Notes under the pieces: model-generated | Seen by the model: only the letters and a program-made list of their open reading frames with translations | What the model was told of the DNA's origin: nothing | The model's database searches: none | Assembly: GCA_001566295.1 (NCBI GenBank) | Contig: KQ964251.1 | Location: forward strand, 377,838-441,837 | Reading direction: 5' to 3' | Source: Microdochium bolleyi | Lineage: Eukaryota; Ascomycota; Sordariomycetes; Xylariales; Microdochiaceae | DNA length: 64,000 nucleotides | Translations under genes and position numbers: made by a program | In this document: positions 11,663-22,289 of the stretch, one piece after another | Layout: every line of letters begins with the position of its first letter | How positions within the stretch are numbered: position 1 is the first letter of the stretch

Positions 11663-12760
11663 GGTGTCGCTGGTGGTGCAGCGAGACGGCTGCAAACACT
11701 CAACGCGACAGAGACGCGACTTTGGGATGTCAAGCTGCGGACTCGCGAAGGCAGGCGTACACGATGGACAGGCTGGAGGTTGTCTCGTGCTGCGGGTGAT
11801 GCCTGAGTCGGCCGTGTAATTGTCGAGATGTGCTTCGCGGCGGGCAATGTCGCGAGACTGGAGGGATGATGCAGAAGGGTAACGCGTGGAGACGAGGCGC
11901 CTCTCGGCCCTGTCCTAAACGTGCCGTGCAGGCGGGCGTTTTTTTCTGGATCGCCAGTAGGGACGCGGATTCTCTCGACGAATAGGACAGGACCCTGGCC
12001 GGCGAAGCGGGACCCGGCCCTCTGCTCAACCACAACCAAGCACTAGGTAGTTACAGTACATGCACGTAGGAAGTCGAGGCAACGGGTAAACAGTTGCACA
12101 GGAAGTGCTGATTGTGAGCAAGACTATAGCCGGCTGAGAAGCTGCCTTTGGCCACGGTAGCTGTGGTGGACAAATGCCTGTACGGGTGCGGATCTGTGCT
12201 GGCGTCGGAACGAGTGACGGTGTTTGTTCCCCAAGCATATGCCGGGCCGCACACCACAGTTTCCAGTCACTTCAGACGTACTCTCTGGCAGCCACGACTT
12301 GACACGTCGGGCATGCGGACAATGATGAGGTAGGTGGTGAGGTGACGAGGTGACAGCCTGTGCCAGCTGCCGGGGGCGAGGGCCGTGCTGTGGCCCGAGT
12401 CGGCGGCTCAGAGCGGAGCCCAAACTGGTCCGGACGACGCTGAGCACGGGCCATTCGGCCGCTCGGAGCGGCAGTCCAGAGTGATCCATCATGGTCTGTG
12501 GACAATGGCCTGCGGTCGGCTTCCTTTTGGCGCCAGACACGGCGTCTCAGGCTGCCACAACACCAGACGTCCACGTCGCACCTGGCTCGCTGTGTTGGAC
12601 AGCCGCTGCAACCTGTCTTGGAGCGAGGCACCTTGACGGGCCCTTTGCTCCCGAGGACGGTACCCGACTCCGTACCATGCTGACTGGTCATGTGTCACAC
12701 CCGTGGGGTTCCAGGTTGGTGTGGCGCATCCGAGGCTGTGATACAATCACAACAGCAACA

Positions 12761-12834
12761 ATGCCTAGTACGGAGTACGTAGTAGGCATGTCTTGCCAGG
12801 ACAAAGAGGCGGCATGCCATGCATAACATGCCGC
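12761..12834. repeat. two adjacent short inverted repeats
   Basis: The first has arms ATGCCTA (12761-12767) and TAGGCAT (12783-12789) around a GTACGGAGTAC core that is itself nearly palindromic. The second has perfect arms GCGGCATG (12809-12816) and CATGCCGC (12827-12834). They lie 490-560 bp upstream of the HAPSTR-like gene. Function is unknown. Confidence 0.6.
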
Positions 12835-13319
12835 ACATAAGCTAGCTCTGGGGCCGTCTCGTTGCATCAGCTGACGGCACATCGCCCGTCTTGGGTCTGC
12901 TGCATCAGCACCAAAGGTACCGAGTACGTACTTCAAGTGCCTGAGGAAGTGACGGAGCGCCGTACGACTCCGCCCTCGCACTGCACTCCCTCGCCCACTG
13001 GGGCGGCTCCTGCCCGGCTCCACCATGCTCACGGCAACAACAGGCCTGTGAAAACCACTGGCTCCGCTCCGCTTCCAACCCATTCCAACTCAGCTCATGA
13101 TCCATCCATCCTGTCTCCTCTGCCACCCCACACCGACCGCCGGCAACCAAGCTGCAAAAACAAACCCCCTCATCACCCCTTGCCGTCACCACTACGCTAA
13201 TCCCGCAACCGCGGACATCGCACGACGGCAGCGACGATTACGACAACGACAACAACAACAACAACAGCGCCTGCCGGCACTGCACACCACGCCCAAGCCT
13301 TCTGGCCAGGTCCGCCACC

Positions 13320-14129
13320 ATGGACCACCACCACGTCCGAGGCTCATCGCCCATCAAGCAGCCGCCTGCCGCCGACTCTCCCGAGCAGCTCCTCGACGCC
13401 TTCAAGGCCGCTGCCCTGTCCGTGACCAAACTCTACAAGACTTCTGCAGCCGCTCAGTCCAAGGCCCGTGCCGACGGCTACCAAGACTGCCTCGACGACC
13501 TGCTCGCCTTCCTCGACCGGCGCAACCTCGGCCTCAACGACGGCGAGGGCTGGCAGATCAGGAAATGGGCCACCGAACGCCTCGAGGGCCGCGATGGCAA
13601 CCCCCAGAGCACCGAGAGCGAGGATGAGGCTGAGCGGCCTGAGCCCATCTCGTCACCCGAGATACAACGAGCTCAGAGCGCAACACATCTGCCGCCTCCT
13701 CAAATCCCCGCGGATCCAGCGCCGTCGACATCGCAACACCCCCTGACTCAACAAGAACCAGTCATCGTCCCATCGCAAGACAGCTTCACCTTCCAGTCCG
13801 CCCACCCGTACCCCTCAGAGTCGTACCTCAACCTCGCCAACCTTGACCTCTCCGACTCGGCTAAGTCGGCGGACAGCAGCATCAACAACACCAGCACTTC
13901 CATCTCATCCGGCATTACAATGCCCTCACTATCACACGGCAGCGCCAAGGGACGGCGAGACAGGCGGCCTCCCAGAGCCCGGAGCGGCAACAACACCAGC
14001 AGTAACCTCGGCCGTGGCGCAGGCACGAAGCGAACAATCAACCTTGCGGAACTGTTCGACGTCGGCAGCATAGCGAGCTTCGGCAAGGATCCTTTCAGCC
14101 GTGACGGCAAGCGGACACGCCACACGTGA
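13320..14129 (+). CDS. HAPSTR1/DUF4588-like protein
   Basis: A single-exon gene of 269 residues. Residues 20-70 (EQLLDAFKAAALSVTKLYK, then a G-Y-Q-D-x-L-x-D-L-L-A-F-L segment) resemble the conserved core of animal HAPSTR1 (C16orf72), where a phase of the form FQNAA.AVT.LYK is followed by a helix ending in VLEWV. HAPSTR1 works with the ubiquitin ligase HUWE1 in stress signalling, but nothing in this sequence shows that role. The middle is low-complexity Ser/Pro/Thr sequence. The end is conserved in style: an Arg-rich patch, then TINLAELFDVGSIASFGKDP and a basic tail that may be a nuclear signal. The start has a good context (CACCATGG) and follows a CAA-rich leader. The family call rests on motif resemblance only. 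Confidence 0.6.
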   Translation: MDHHHVRGSSPIKQPPAADSPEQLLDAFKAAALSVTKLYKTSAAAQSKARADGYQDCLDDLLAFLDRRNLGLNDGEGWQIRKWATERLEGRDGNPQSTESEDEAERPEPISSPEIQRAQSATHLPPPQIPADPAPSTSQHPLTQQEPVIVPSQDSFTFQSAHPYPSESYLNLANLDLSDSAKSADSSINNTSTSISSGITMPSLSHGSAKGRRDRRPPRARSGNNTSSNLGRGAGTKRTINLAELFDVGSIASFGKDPFSRDGKRTRHT

Positions 14130-15734
14130 TTCCACTTCACCGGCGACCTTTGACTGCATAACACAACGCAACACCTGGAGCGCTGTGCACACACTTTTGG
14201 CATTTACGGGGACCTCCTCAGGATGCCCCGACAAACGGAGTTTCTCATCACGTAGAACAACGGGTTCTGCTTCTTGTCCATATGTCCCGCGCTTGTCGAA
14301 CAAGCCATCCGCATTTTGCCACGGGAGCGACGATGATTGGACGAACAATGAGCATCTGACGGCGTTTCTCAAGCATTTGTCTTTGTCTTTCTGTTTTCTT
14401 TCTTGGGCGCATCCACGCGCATGAGAAGTATCTGTGGATATCTCAATTTGGCTGCATGCTGGGTGGGAGGTATGCAAGAAGAACATGCCGGGGCTTAGAG
14501 CAGGGGAGGGTCTGGCGGAATACTTGCATCATATCTAGCTTCTTCGTAGACATACATACTTGACGCATCCCACTGTATGTAGGGTACAAACAGGGAGCAG
14601 CTGTAGCTATCGATGAAGGGCGCCGAATATACTAAACTCAGCCAGCTACACGCATCACTGTCTGAAACCCCGTGCAACGTGCGACACATGGATGCACACG
14701 CACAGTCCTTGTGATAACATGAATGTACAGATTATATAGCGCGAGGAGAACATGGGAGCTAGTCGCCATTATGCATGTTCTGCTACTCTACGCATCCCCC
14801 GGCCTGCTGTCCACTCGACGGCCATCTAGCACTTGTGTTGTATCAACAAATCACGGGTGCACAGTTTTGAGGGTTTTCATATATGTTTTCTTTCTTTCTC
14901 CTCGTATTTTCTTGGCCTCTCCTGGGTTATTGTTTTCCTGTTTGGAGGAACTTGATTTACCGCAATTTTGTGAATTATTCAACATCTTTTTTTTGCAATA
15001 GTTTACATAAGAGACATAATGATTCAGGTACTCGTTCAAGGTAGATGACAAACCTCTACAGCCCTTGCGTGCAGAGACCTCGCGGTATGATGCACTATGC
15101 AGATCCAGAGGTCAACGAAGTATTAGACATATGGAGATTTTGGCCGGGAAGCTCTCGCGGAGGCTCGTGGCGAGGTGATACCCCCCCCCCCCCCGGGTCT
15201 TAGAAATGCGGGATGCCAGGCAGATGGAGGAGGATGACCGAGAAATTCGGGCGGAAGCCGGATCGAAGTCGAGATGAGAATATTCCAGCCTAGGCTAGCA
15301 TTTCTCAACAAACGCACACACGCACACAAACAGCCAGGCGTGAGTGAATTTGCGCTCTTTCATATACACCGGACAGCACTAATGTGGAGATACCCTGGTC
15401 TGGCTCCGAGTTTGCTTTGCCCATTCGTGTAAATGCGACCAGGTGTTGTGTGATATCGAACAAGGCTCTCTCGCCCGCCGTCACCTGCTTTGTTCCCTGC
15501 TCTATCATCTTCTGCTATGGCATGCACACATGTATATATATATCTATTTTTACAGCGCGAGGTCATCCAGGTATACATATATATACACACTCTGCTAATC
15601 TTTATCCACTACCCCGCCGCTCTTCCGGCGTACGGGCATGGGTCACTAATCCAGAGGATTGGACAAGCATGGATCCATACATTACTCTACAGGGATACGT
15701 CTCCGTAGGCGACACCGGCCGTTAGCATGGTGTA
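14130..15734. other. convergent intergenic region with a poly-C tract
   Basis: 1.6 kb between the ends of the HAPSTR-like gene and CIA84. It contains a run of 14 C at 15181-15194 and AT-rich, TA-repeat-like sequence around 15530-15590. No gene was seen. Confidence 0.6.
15181..15194. repeat. homopolymer run, 14 C
   Basis: An uninterrupted C run followed by GGG. Length is prone to sequencing and replication error. Confidence 0.95.
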
Positions 15735-18411
15735 TCATTGCGCCGCTGTTGCCGGCGCTGTTGCCGGCGCAGTCGTAGTCGTCGCAGTCGTCGTCGTCGT
15801 CGTCGTCGCCGTCGTTGCCGTCGTGGGGTGGCCCGCCAGCTTCCACGTCCTGGTGAAGCGATACTTGAGCTCCCCTTCGTGCTCGCGCTTCTTGTACTTC
15901 TTGTTGAGGTTCATCCACGTGAACGGGAACTCGGTCTTCGCAAACTCGCCAAACTCGTCGCGCTCGCGATCTGACTGGAGCGCGTTGTGGACGATGGCAA
16001 GACTGTGCCAGGAGCACCCCATGTCAGCATCAGGAAAAACCACATGTTGAGAAGCAAGAATGTTGCCGAGAAGGAGGACCCGAAACAAGAGAGGTTAGGA
16101 AGTGAAGGTATACATACGTTAGGATATCGGGCCTGGTCCCCACGACGGCCTGCATCTCCTCCAGCAGCGTCTTGGCCTTGTCCAGATTCCCGTGCGCCGC
16201 GATCGCCGCGACATACGCGCCGTAGATCTCCGCGGGGACCTCGATCTCCATCTTTGTGATCTTGCTCCACAGCTCGGCCGCGAGCTCGTCGCCGCCGGAG
16301 GTGATCTCGTACGCCATGAACGCGAGGTGCAGCGATTCGTACGACGGGCCCTCGGCGGACACGGTGATGTCCTTCCAGAAGTCGAGCGCAATGTACGACG
16401 TGTCGCACGCAATGTACGCCACCATGAGGGAGTTGTACAGCCGCGTGTTGGGCTGCGTCGACGTGTCCATCTTCCACATGTTGTGCACCATCTTGAGGCT
16501 GCCCTCGTCGGGTGCGGTGCCGAGCGCCTCGAAGAACGTCGTGTACGTCTCGACCGTCGGGCGGATGTCCGTGTTGGAGTGCGCCCGCATGTGCCCGAAC
16601 ACGTGGCACGCCATGTCGGCGCGCTTGCGGTTGAAGAAGGACAGCATGATGCGCACGCGCTCGGAGCGCTCGAGCTCTGGGAAGAACTGCCGCAGCAGTG
16701 CGTAGGCATCCCACACGCGTGCCGTGCTGTTCTTGGTGTCCAGGCAGTACCCCACAAACGCCTGGCGCACCGTCCCTCGCTCCGTGACGCTGTAGTATGC
16801 CGTGTGCAGCGACAGCGTGTCCATGACCTCGTACTGCTCGTCGTTGCGCAGGAAGGCCATGCAGATCGACACTACGGTGTCCGGTTCCAGCGTGGCATTC
16901 CGCTGCTCGAGGTGTGTTGTGATTTCCAAAATCTTCTCATAGTCTGGGCTTGTGGCGGCGCCGAGCTTGCGAATGACTTCGTTGAGGATGGGGTGTGATT
17001 TCGTGGTCGAGTTGTCGCCGAGTGAACGGAAGGCCCTGATGGCTCCGTCCAGGTCGTTGGCCCGCAGCCGATACTTGATCTGCAGCATGATCGTCTCCTC
17101 GTTCTTCTCGAACCCCAGCCTCTCGCCCAGTGCGACGAAGCGCTCGCCGAGGTAAGGGTCGTTCTTTTCGATGACCGCCTGCAGTATCCGGTTGATCGAC
17201 TCGATGTCCGGCTGCGCAGAACCTTCAGGCGCTCGCTCGGTGCACACCTTGAACATGTGCTCAATGTGCTCAGGCCCCTTTCCGAGGAGCAGCACCGCCC
17301 ATTGGAACGCAACGTCCCACAGAGCCTTGCGGCTCTTGAGCGAGCTTGTCTCCAGGTTCTCCACGAGCTGCTTGTAGATTTCCGTAGCCCATTCCTGCTC
17401 ACCGTTGCGTAACGCAAAGAGCAGCACCTCGAAATATGTCGCCCGCGATGGCGGCTCGTTCTCTGATATGGGCGTGCTCCACCACTGCTTCGTCTTCTTG
17501 ACCATGTCTCTCTTCGCGAAGAACGTCGTGATGACGCCGTGCATCGTCCTGTTGAACTCAACCCCCCGCCTCCTGAACTCGACAATCAGGTCGATGACAT
17601 CCTGCACCCTCTCCTCCCGGGCCAGCCCTTGCAGGACCGGCCGCCACAGGCTCGGGTCCTTGATGCGTCGTGACTGCACGCACTTCATGAGTATGTCCCG
17701 CGCCTCGGTCGCATTGCCAAACGTCGAGAATGCCACTAGCAGCCTCAGGAGATGTGGCTCAGCGTGGGGCCCTCTGAACAGGTCATCCTGCAGCTGATTC
17801 CACGTGTCGGCTATCGAGGTGCTCGGCAGACCGCGGTCGTTCCGTCGCAGGACCGTGTAGAGACTCCGCGCCAGCTCGACATGGTTCTCGGGAGTATCGG
17901 TTGGGGATATCGACAACGAGTCGAGCGCCAGCCGGAGGTCCTCTTCCGTGAGGACGGCCGGGAATTGTTCACTGCTGCCACTACTGTCGATCTCGTCCTC
18001 GAGATGTCGGAGGACCTCGAGGGCGCAGTACGCCTGGGTCGAATTGATTGTCCGGTTGTGCTGGGTCTTGAAGGCGAAGAATTCGCGCCAGGCCTGCAGC
18101 AGGTCCGCGCGCGGAGGCAGCCGGATGTCCTCCTCCCGGTTTGCGAGGAGCCGGAGCAGCGTCTCGTATCCCGGCTCCGCCTCGACGTCCTTGAGCGCCC
18201 GCGGCTGCTTTTTGAAGATGCTGCCGAGGAAGGTTCGCCTCTGCTGCACTGGTGTCCTGGCCACGCGGCAGCCGACGGGATGTGGCCGGAACAGCGGTCG
18301 TGGAGCTACGCAGAGGCATTGCGGTTGAGTGGGAGCGGCAGGTGCAGCAGCGAGCCTGCTCACCGAGGGGGGCGCTCGTCGCAGGACTTGCCGGCCTAGC
18401 TGGGAACGCAT
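15735..18411 (-). CDS. cia84: complex I intermediate-associated protein 84 (CIA84), mitochondrial PPR-type protein
   Basis: CIA84 is an assembly factor first described in Neurospora. It binds the membrane-arm intermediate of respiratory complex I in mitochondria and is not part of the finished enzyme. Two exons (18411-16118 and 16002-15735) give 853 residues. The first 70 residues form an Arg-rich, acid-free presequence with a likely cleavage region at QRRTFLGSIF. The body is a helical-repeat protein of PPR style, with segments such as VETYTTFFEALGTAPDEGSL, RLYNSLMVAYIACDTSYIAL and EIYGAYVAAIAAHGNLDKAK. Exon 2 carries a conserved WMNLNKKYKKRE segment. The tail after AGHP is a Thr/Ala run encoded by a GTC-type triplet repeat and is probably not conserved. 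Confidence 0.85.
15738..15828. repeat. GTC/GCC triplet microsatellite inside the CIA84 reading frame
   Basis: Imperfect GTC repeats and two GTTGCCGGCGC copies encode the last thirty or so residues of CIA84 as Thr and Ala. Expansion or contraction by whole triplets keeps the frame, so the tail length probably varies between strains. Confidence 0.85.
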
Positions 18412-19350
18412 CGTGGTGGTGGTCGAGGCGTCGCTCTATGCGATCAGAGCTCTGATGATTCGGATTGCAGATCTCGTGGTTCGGGTCGGCCGGCGGCCAG
18501 GTCAGGCTCGGTGTTTCGAGCTCACCTGCACATGGCTGTGCGAAGGCGCATGCGGTTGATCGGTGAGCGTATTGACGGCCAGTCGGGCGTGGCTCTTGTT
18601 CGCAAAACTGCAGGTGACTTGCTGCCGAAGCTGTGTCGTGATCGCGTTTTTGGTGGTGCTAACCTGGCGGCATTGAGATCCCCCTCCACAAAATTGCTGT
18701 TCTCCAATAAATCGAGCGGGACACCTGGAGCAAGGTGCCAGAACTGGGGCCACCCGGCCAATGAGCACGCAGTGGGCTGCCGTACGTCACTCATAGCCTC
18801 CGGCTGCTCGAACGCCCGACGACACTTCGAAATTGTCAAAAAAATGGTTCTACGGGAACACCACTTGAAATCTCATGGATTATGTGTCAAGCTTCTTCAC
18901 ATCGGGCATGGATTCATGGCACCTCGAGTTGATTTCTTGTTCTACCTTAGGTACATACGTGTATGTGCGCTACCTCACATGGCAATGGCACCCCGGAACC
19001 ACGCATAGCGGCCTGTAGATCCTAACTTCTGATCTTCAAGTTCAGAGTTCAAGGTTCCAATGCGAAAGCAACCATTCCCAATCACATACGGCCAAGATAT
19101 CGGACACACACTTCCCTTTGCCTGTACTGAGGTAAATCGAAGCCACAGTAGCGAGAACTTGTAGCACGCCTGTGTTCAGGTTTGTGTGCCAAGGGAGTAG
19201 TAGGCATACTTGACAAAGAACATCACGGACTGGTACTGAAGACGTCTCATGCGTGTTACTCATTATATTATTGATCTACACAATCATGCGGCGTCCAACA
19301 TGGACGCCTCAGCCTCTAGATGCTCAGACACAACAGTGTGGACGGCACCC
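18412..19350. other. intergenic region upstream of CIA84
   Basis: Holds the CIA84 promoter and, near 19350, the 3' flank of the aminopeptidase gene. A CCAAT box (in GGCCAATGAG near 18760) and the palindrome TACCTTAGGTA at 18943 are visible. No gene was seen. Confidence 0.55.
18943..18954. repeat. TACCTWAGGTA palindrome, copy 1
   Basis: Reads TACCTTAGGTAC, 532 bp upstream of the CIA84 start. Close copies occur at 31716 and 52537. Confidence 0.6.
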
Positions 19351-20892
19351 TTAGAGAGGCTGGCTGTGGCCATGGTGAGCCTCGGTGTGCTGCTCAGCAC
19401 GAGGAGTCACCGCGACGGGCTGACGCTGAGGGAACCCAGCCCAGCTCCTCGCATACGTCGCCACAGCATGGGCAATGGCCTTGCCGTTGGTAATGTAGGC
19501 GTACGGAGCGATGTTGTCGACAGTGTCCTTGGCCGAGTGGTAGTTGGGGTCGTGCCACTGGCCAGCGACACCGCCAAAGAGGGCAACCTCCTCCTCGGTC
19601 TTGACGCCGTCGGCGCCGGTGTCGAGGCCACCGCAAGGAACACCGGCATCGAGGAAGGGCCCGTAGTCGCTGCGGCCGCTGAACTCGGAGGAAACGAATG
19701 GGATATCGTTGGCAGTGTAGTAGTCCTCGAAGAGTTTCTCGGCCTCGGCAGAGCCAGCGGGGCCGGAGATGTTGAAGGCGCTTCCGTCGCCGTCGTAGAT
19801 GGCCAGGACGTAGTTGGGCGAGGCGATCATGTCGAAGTTGAGGTACAGGCGGATCTTGTCGAGCTGCTCCTTGGCAGTCACGTTGACATAGGTCTCGGCA
19901 CCGACGAGTCCCTCCTCCTCGGCGGCCCACCAGGCAAACTTGACCTGGTTGTTAGTGCGCCAGTGGGAAAGGGCTTTGGCAACGGCCAGGAGACCGCAGG
20001 AGCCGGACCCATTGTCGTTGATGCCAGGTCCCTCGGCAACAGAGTCACTGTGGGCACCCAGGAACAGGACGTTCTCCGGGTCGCCGTACTTGGACGTGGC
20101 GATGACGTTCTGGCTGACAGTATCGGTGACGTAGGAGCTGAAGTCGCCCGAGCTGCGGACGGCCTGGCCGTTGTTGATAGCCTCAAGTAGACGAAGGCCG
20201 TCTGGCCGGGAGATACCAGCAACAGTAATGAGCTCGTTGGGGCCGCCCAGGGTGCCGCCGGTCTTGCCAATCTCTGCATTGTTGTAGATGATGGCAGCCA
20301 CGGCGCCAGCCTCGCCGGCGAGCTGAGCCTTGAGAGCGAAGTTGCAGGTGCCACGCGCGATGAGGGCAACGCTACCAGCAAGGCTTGGGTAGTTAGCAGC
20401 CTCGCAGCCAAGGGCCGCAACGGGGACGACGGGGAGATCAGTCCAAGTGCCGTTGTTGCTGAACTCGAGACCACCGGCCTCGATCGTCTGGCCGCCGATG
20501 GTGAGGCTGCTGGACGAAGAGATGGTGGCCGGAGTGCGGACGTCCTGGTACTCGAGGGTGTAGTAGTCACCAAGAGCCCCAAGGGTCTGGGCAATGTACT
20601 GGACAGTCTTCTTGTGGCCGTCAGTGCCGACGACACGGTTGCGGAGCTCGGTGGAGTAGGCGAGGTCCTGGAGATCCTGGGAGCAGGACATGAGGTCCTC
20701 AAGGCGGATCGAGTCGACCAAGGGCTTCTGCCGAGGGTTGTTAGCATCTTCATTTTGCAGAGTGATCAGTGGGGTTGGCCGGGGCACGGGACATGTACAT
20801 ACGTCCTTGACAAGGGGCTTGCAGACGGAGGCGGTGGTCGTGGAGACGAGCAAGGTGGCAGCCACGCCGAGGACGGAGGCGGTGGTCTTCAT
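19351..20892 (-). CDS. secreted M28-family aminopeptidase (aminopeptidase Y type)
   Basis: A di-zinc exopeptidase that removes N-terminal residues from peptides outside the cell or in the vacuole. Two exons (20892-20803 and 20727-19351) give 488 residues. Residues 1-21 form a signal peptide. A protease-associated domain follows at about 110-225 (ARGTCNFALKAQLAGEAGAV), then the M28 domain. Metal ligands visible, spliced numbering: H256 (GAHSDSV), D268 (NDNGSG), E301 with catalytic E300 (AAEEEG), D329 (NFDMIASPN) and H427 (YHSAKDTVDN). The 75-bp intron has a GTATGT donor, a TGCTAACA branch site and a CAG acceptor, and contains no stop and keeps the frame, so unspliced message would add 25 residues. 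Splicing restores KPLVDSIRLEDL directly after the signal peptide region, as in relatives. Confidence 0.93.
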   Translation of the reverse strand: MKTTASVLGVAATLLVSTTTASVCKPLVKDVCTCPVPRPTPLITLQNEDANNPRQKPLVDSIRLEDLMSCSQDLQDLAYSTELRNRVVGTDGHKKTVQYIAQTLGALGDYYTLEYQDVRTPATISSSSSLTIGGQTIEAGGLEFSNNGTWTDLPVVPVAALGCEAANYPSLAGSVALIARGTCNFALKAQLAGEAGAVAAIIYNNAEIGKTGGTLGGPNELITVAGISRPDGLRLLEAINNGQAVRSSGDFSSYVTDTVSQNVIATSKYGDPENVLFLGAHSDSVAEGPGINDNGSGSCGLLAVAKALSHWRTNNQVKFAWWAAEEEGLVGAETYVNVTAKEQLDKIRLYLNFDMIASPNYVLAIYDGDGSAFNISGPAGSAEAEKLFEDYYTANDIPFVSSEFSGRSDYGPFLDAGVPCGGLDTGADGVKTEEEVALFGGVAGQWHDPNYHSAKDTVDNIAPYAYITNGKAIAHAVATYARSWAGFPQRQPVAVTPRAEQHTEAHHGHSQPL

Positions 20893-22289
20893 GATGGCGG
20901 CGGATGGAACGAGCGAGGGTCAGACAGGATCAAACGAGGGTACTGGTGCTGGGTGGGCTGCTCTGAGGGAGTGGCAGAGTGAGCTTGGGGGACCAAAGGA
21001 GTCGGGTCTCGGGAGGACTTGGCGGGCAGCCATGTCTTTATAGCCCGACCCTGTGTGTGCTCCAGTGACGATGATGGTGAGACGGGTCTTGGGCGGCTGC
21101 GCACCGGCTCGGATGGCGGCAAGACGAATCGCACGGGGGCGGCATTGAGATTGCGGTGGTTGCTGGATGGCCTGCAGAAGATAAGATGCCATGGCGGATG
21201 CTGGGGCGAGGTGCAGCACGCAATCTCGGGACCTGCAGCAACGGCGTCCAGCCCGGCAGCCCCCTGCGCACCTGCCTTTTCGGGCGCCGCCGCTGGGCCA
21301 AGCAGGCTGGGCACCCCTGATTCAACGCCAACCCTCAGGTAAGCTTCCTGGGGTTCGATCAGCCGCATGTCTTGGTAATCTGCTGTCGCGTGCCTCGGTC
21401 GGCGGATCACAGCGGCGGCCAGTACGACGCGTAGCTCACAGGCTGTTGCGAGACAACGACAGCCCTCAGTGGTTCGAGAGAGTGCAGAACCATGGACTTG
21501 CTTACCGCATCAAGAATAAGGCGGTCACGACCCGGCAAACACATCTCTCCTTACACGCAGCAGCACGGGGACAGCGTGTGGTTGTGCCCTGGACAAGGCA
21601 CATCGTGCCTTTAAGCATATTTGCGCGGGCGGGCCGCGGCTCTAGTCTGCGCAGTACGCTAACTAGTGCACGACGGAGTAAATCTTGTGGGGTCTTCCCT
21701 CCCATTCACTTGCAGCATTCAATGTACAAGCATTGCCTAAACGTCTGAACGTTCGGGATTACAGGGGTCGGCCATACGATACAGCGGCACTAACCATCGA
21801 GACCTTCATCTCCAACGCCGAAACATCGGAGAGCTGCCCATGTTAGATTCCAAGGCACGATCTGCCTGGCTAAAAAGAAAGATGCACACGGCCAGTAGAG
21901 CAACATTCCACATTGAGTTTCCCGCATGAGCCCCTGCCTGGAGACCGTACGTGTCGGAACACGTCTGCTCGAGCGGTACTGGTATATTGACGAGAAGAAA
22001 CTGCCCTCGTCCTCACTCCAGACACAGCTCTGTGGATCCATTTTGGCTCTGCAACATGTCGATGGATTGTTGGACTTACGATACGATAGGAGGCTCCAGA
22101 GACCCACCACCGAGACGCTCTACATCAAAGCCGTGCTTCTAAATGTCGCCACCAGCTTAACAATTGACTTTTTCAACAGCCAAAGCAGTAACACACTGGT
22201 GTATTTGGACAAGTTTCAGAGGTATCAGAGGTACATTCCATCTAATACAAGTACTACAAACTTAACACATCATCCCCAAGCCGCCTTCC
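20893..22289. other. intergenic region upstream of the aminopeptidase
   Basis: 1.4 kb with the aminopeptidase promoter and the 3' flank of the ThrE-like gene. Overlapping open frames on both strands at 20890-21750 have no recognisable motif. No gene was seen. Confidence 0.55.

Larger units (their letters stand above)
11570..13319. other. divergent intergenic region, ISWI / HAPSTR-like gene
   Basis: A 1.75 kb gap between head-to-head genes, probably both promoters. It holds the 7-bp tandem repeat, two small neighbouring hairpins at 12761-12834, and a CAA-rich leader just before the + strand gene (13246-13266). Overlapping open frames around 12270-12830 are unrelated to any family I know and look like chance. 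Confidence 0.6.

Noticed and set aside
15911..16714. 267-codon frame on the - strand overlapping CIA84
   Set aside because: Same strand as CIA84 but another frame; an Arg/Ala/His-rich shadow of the true coding sequence.
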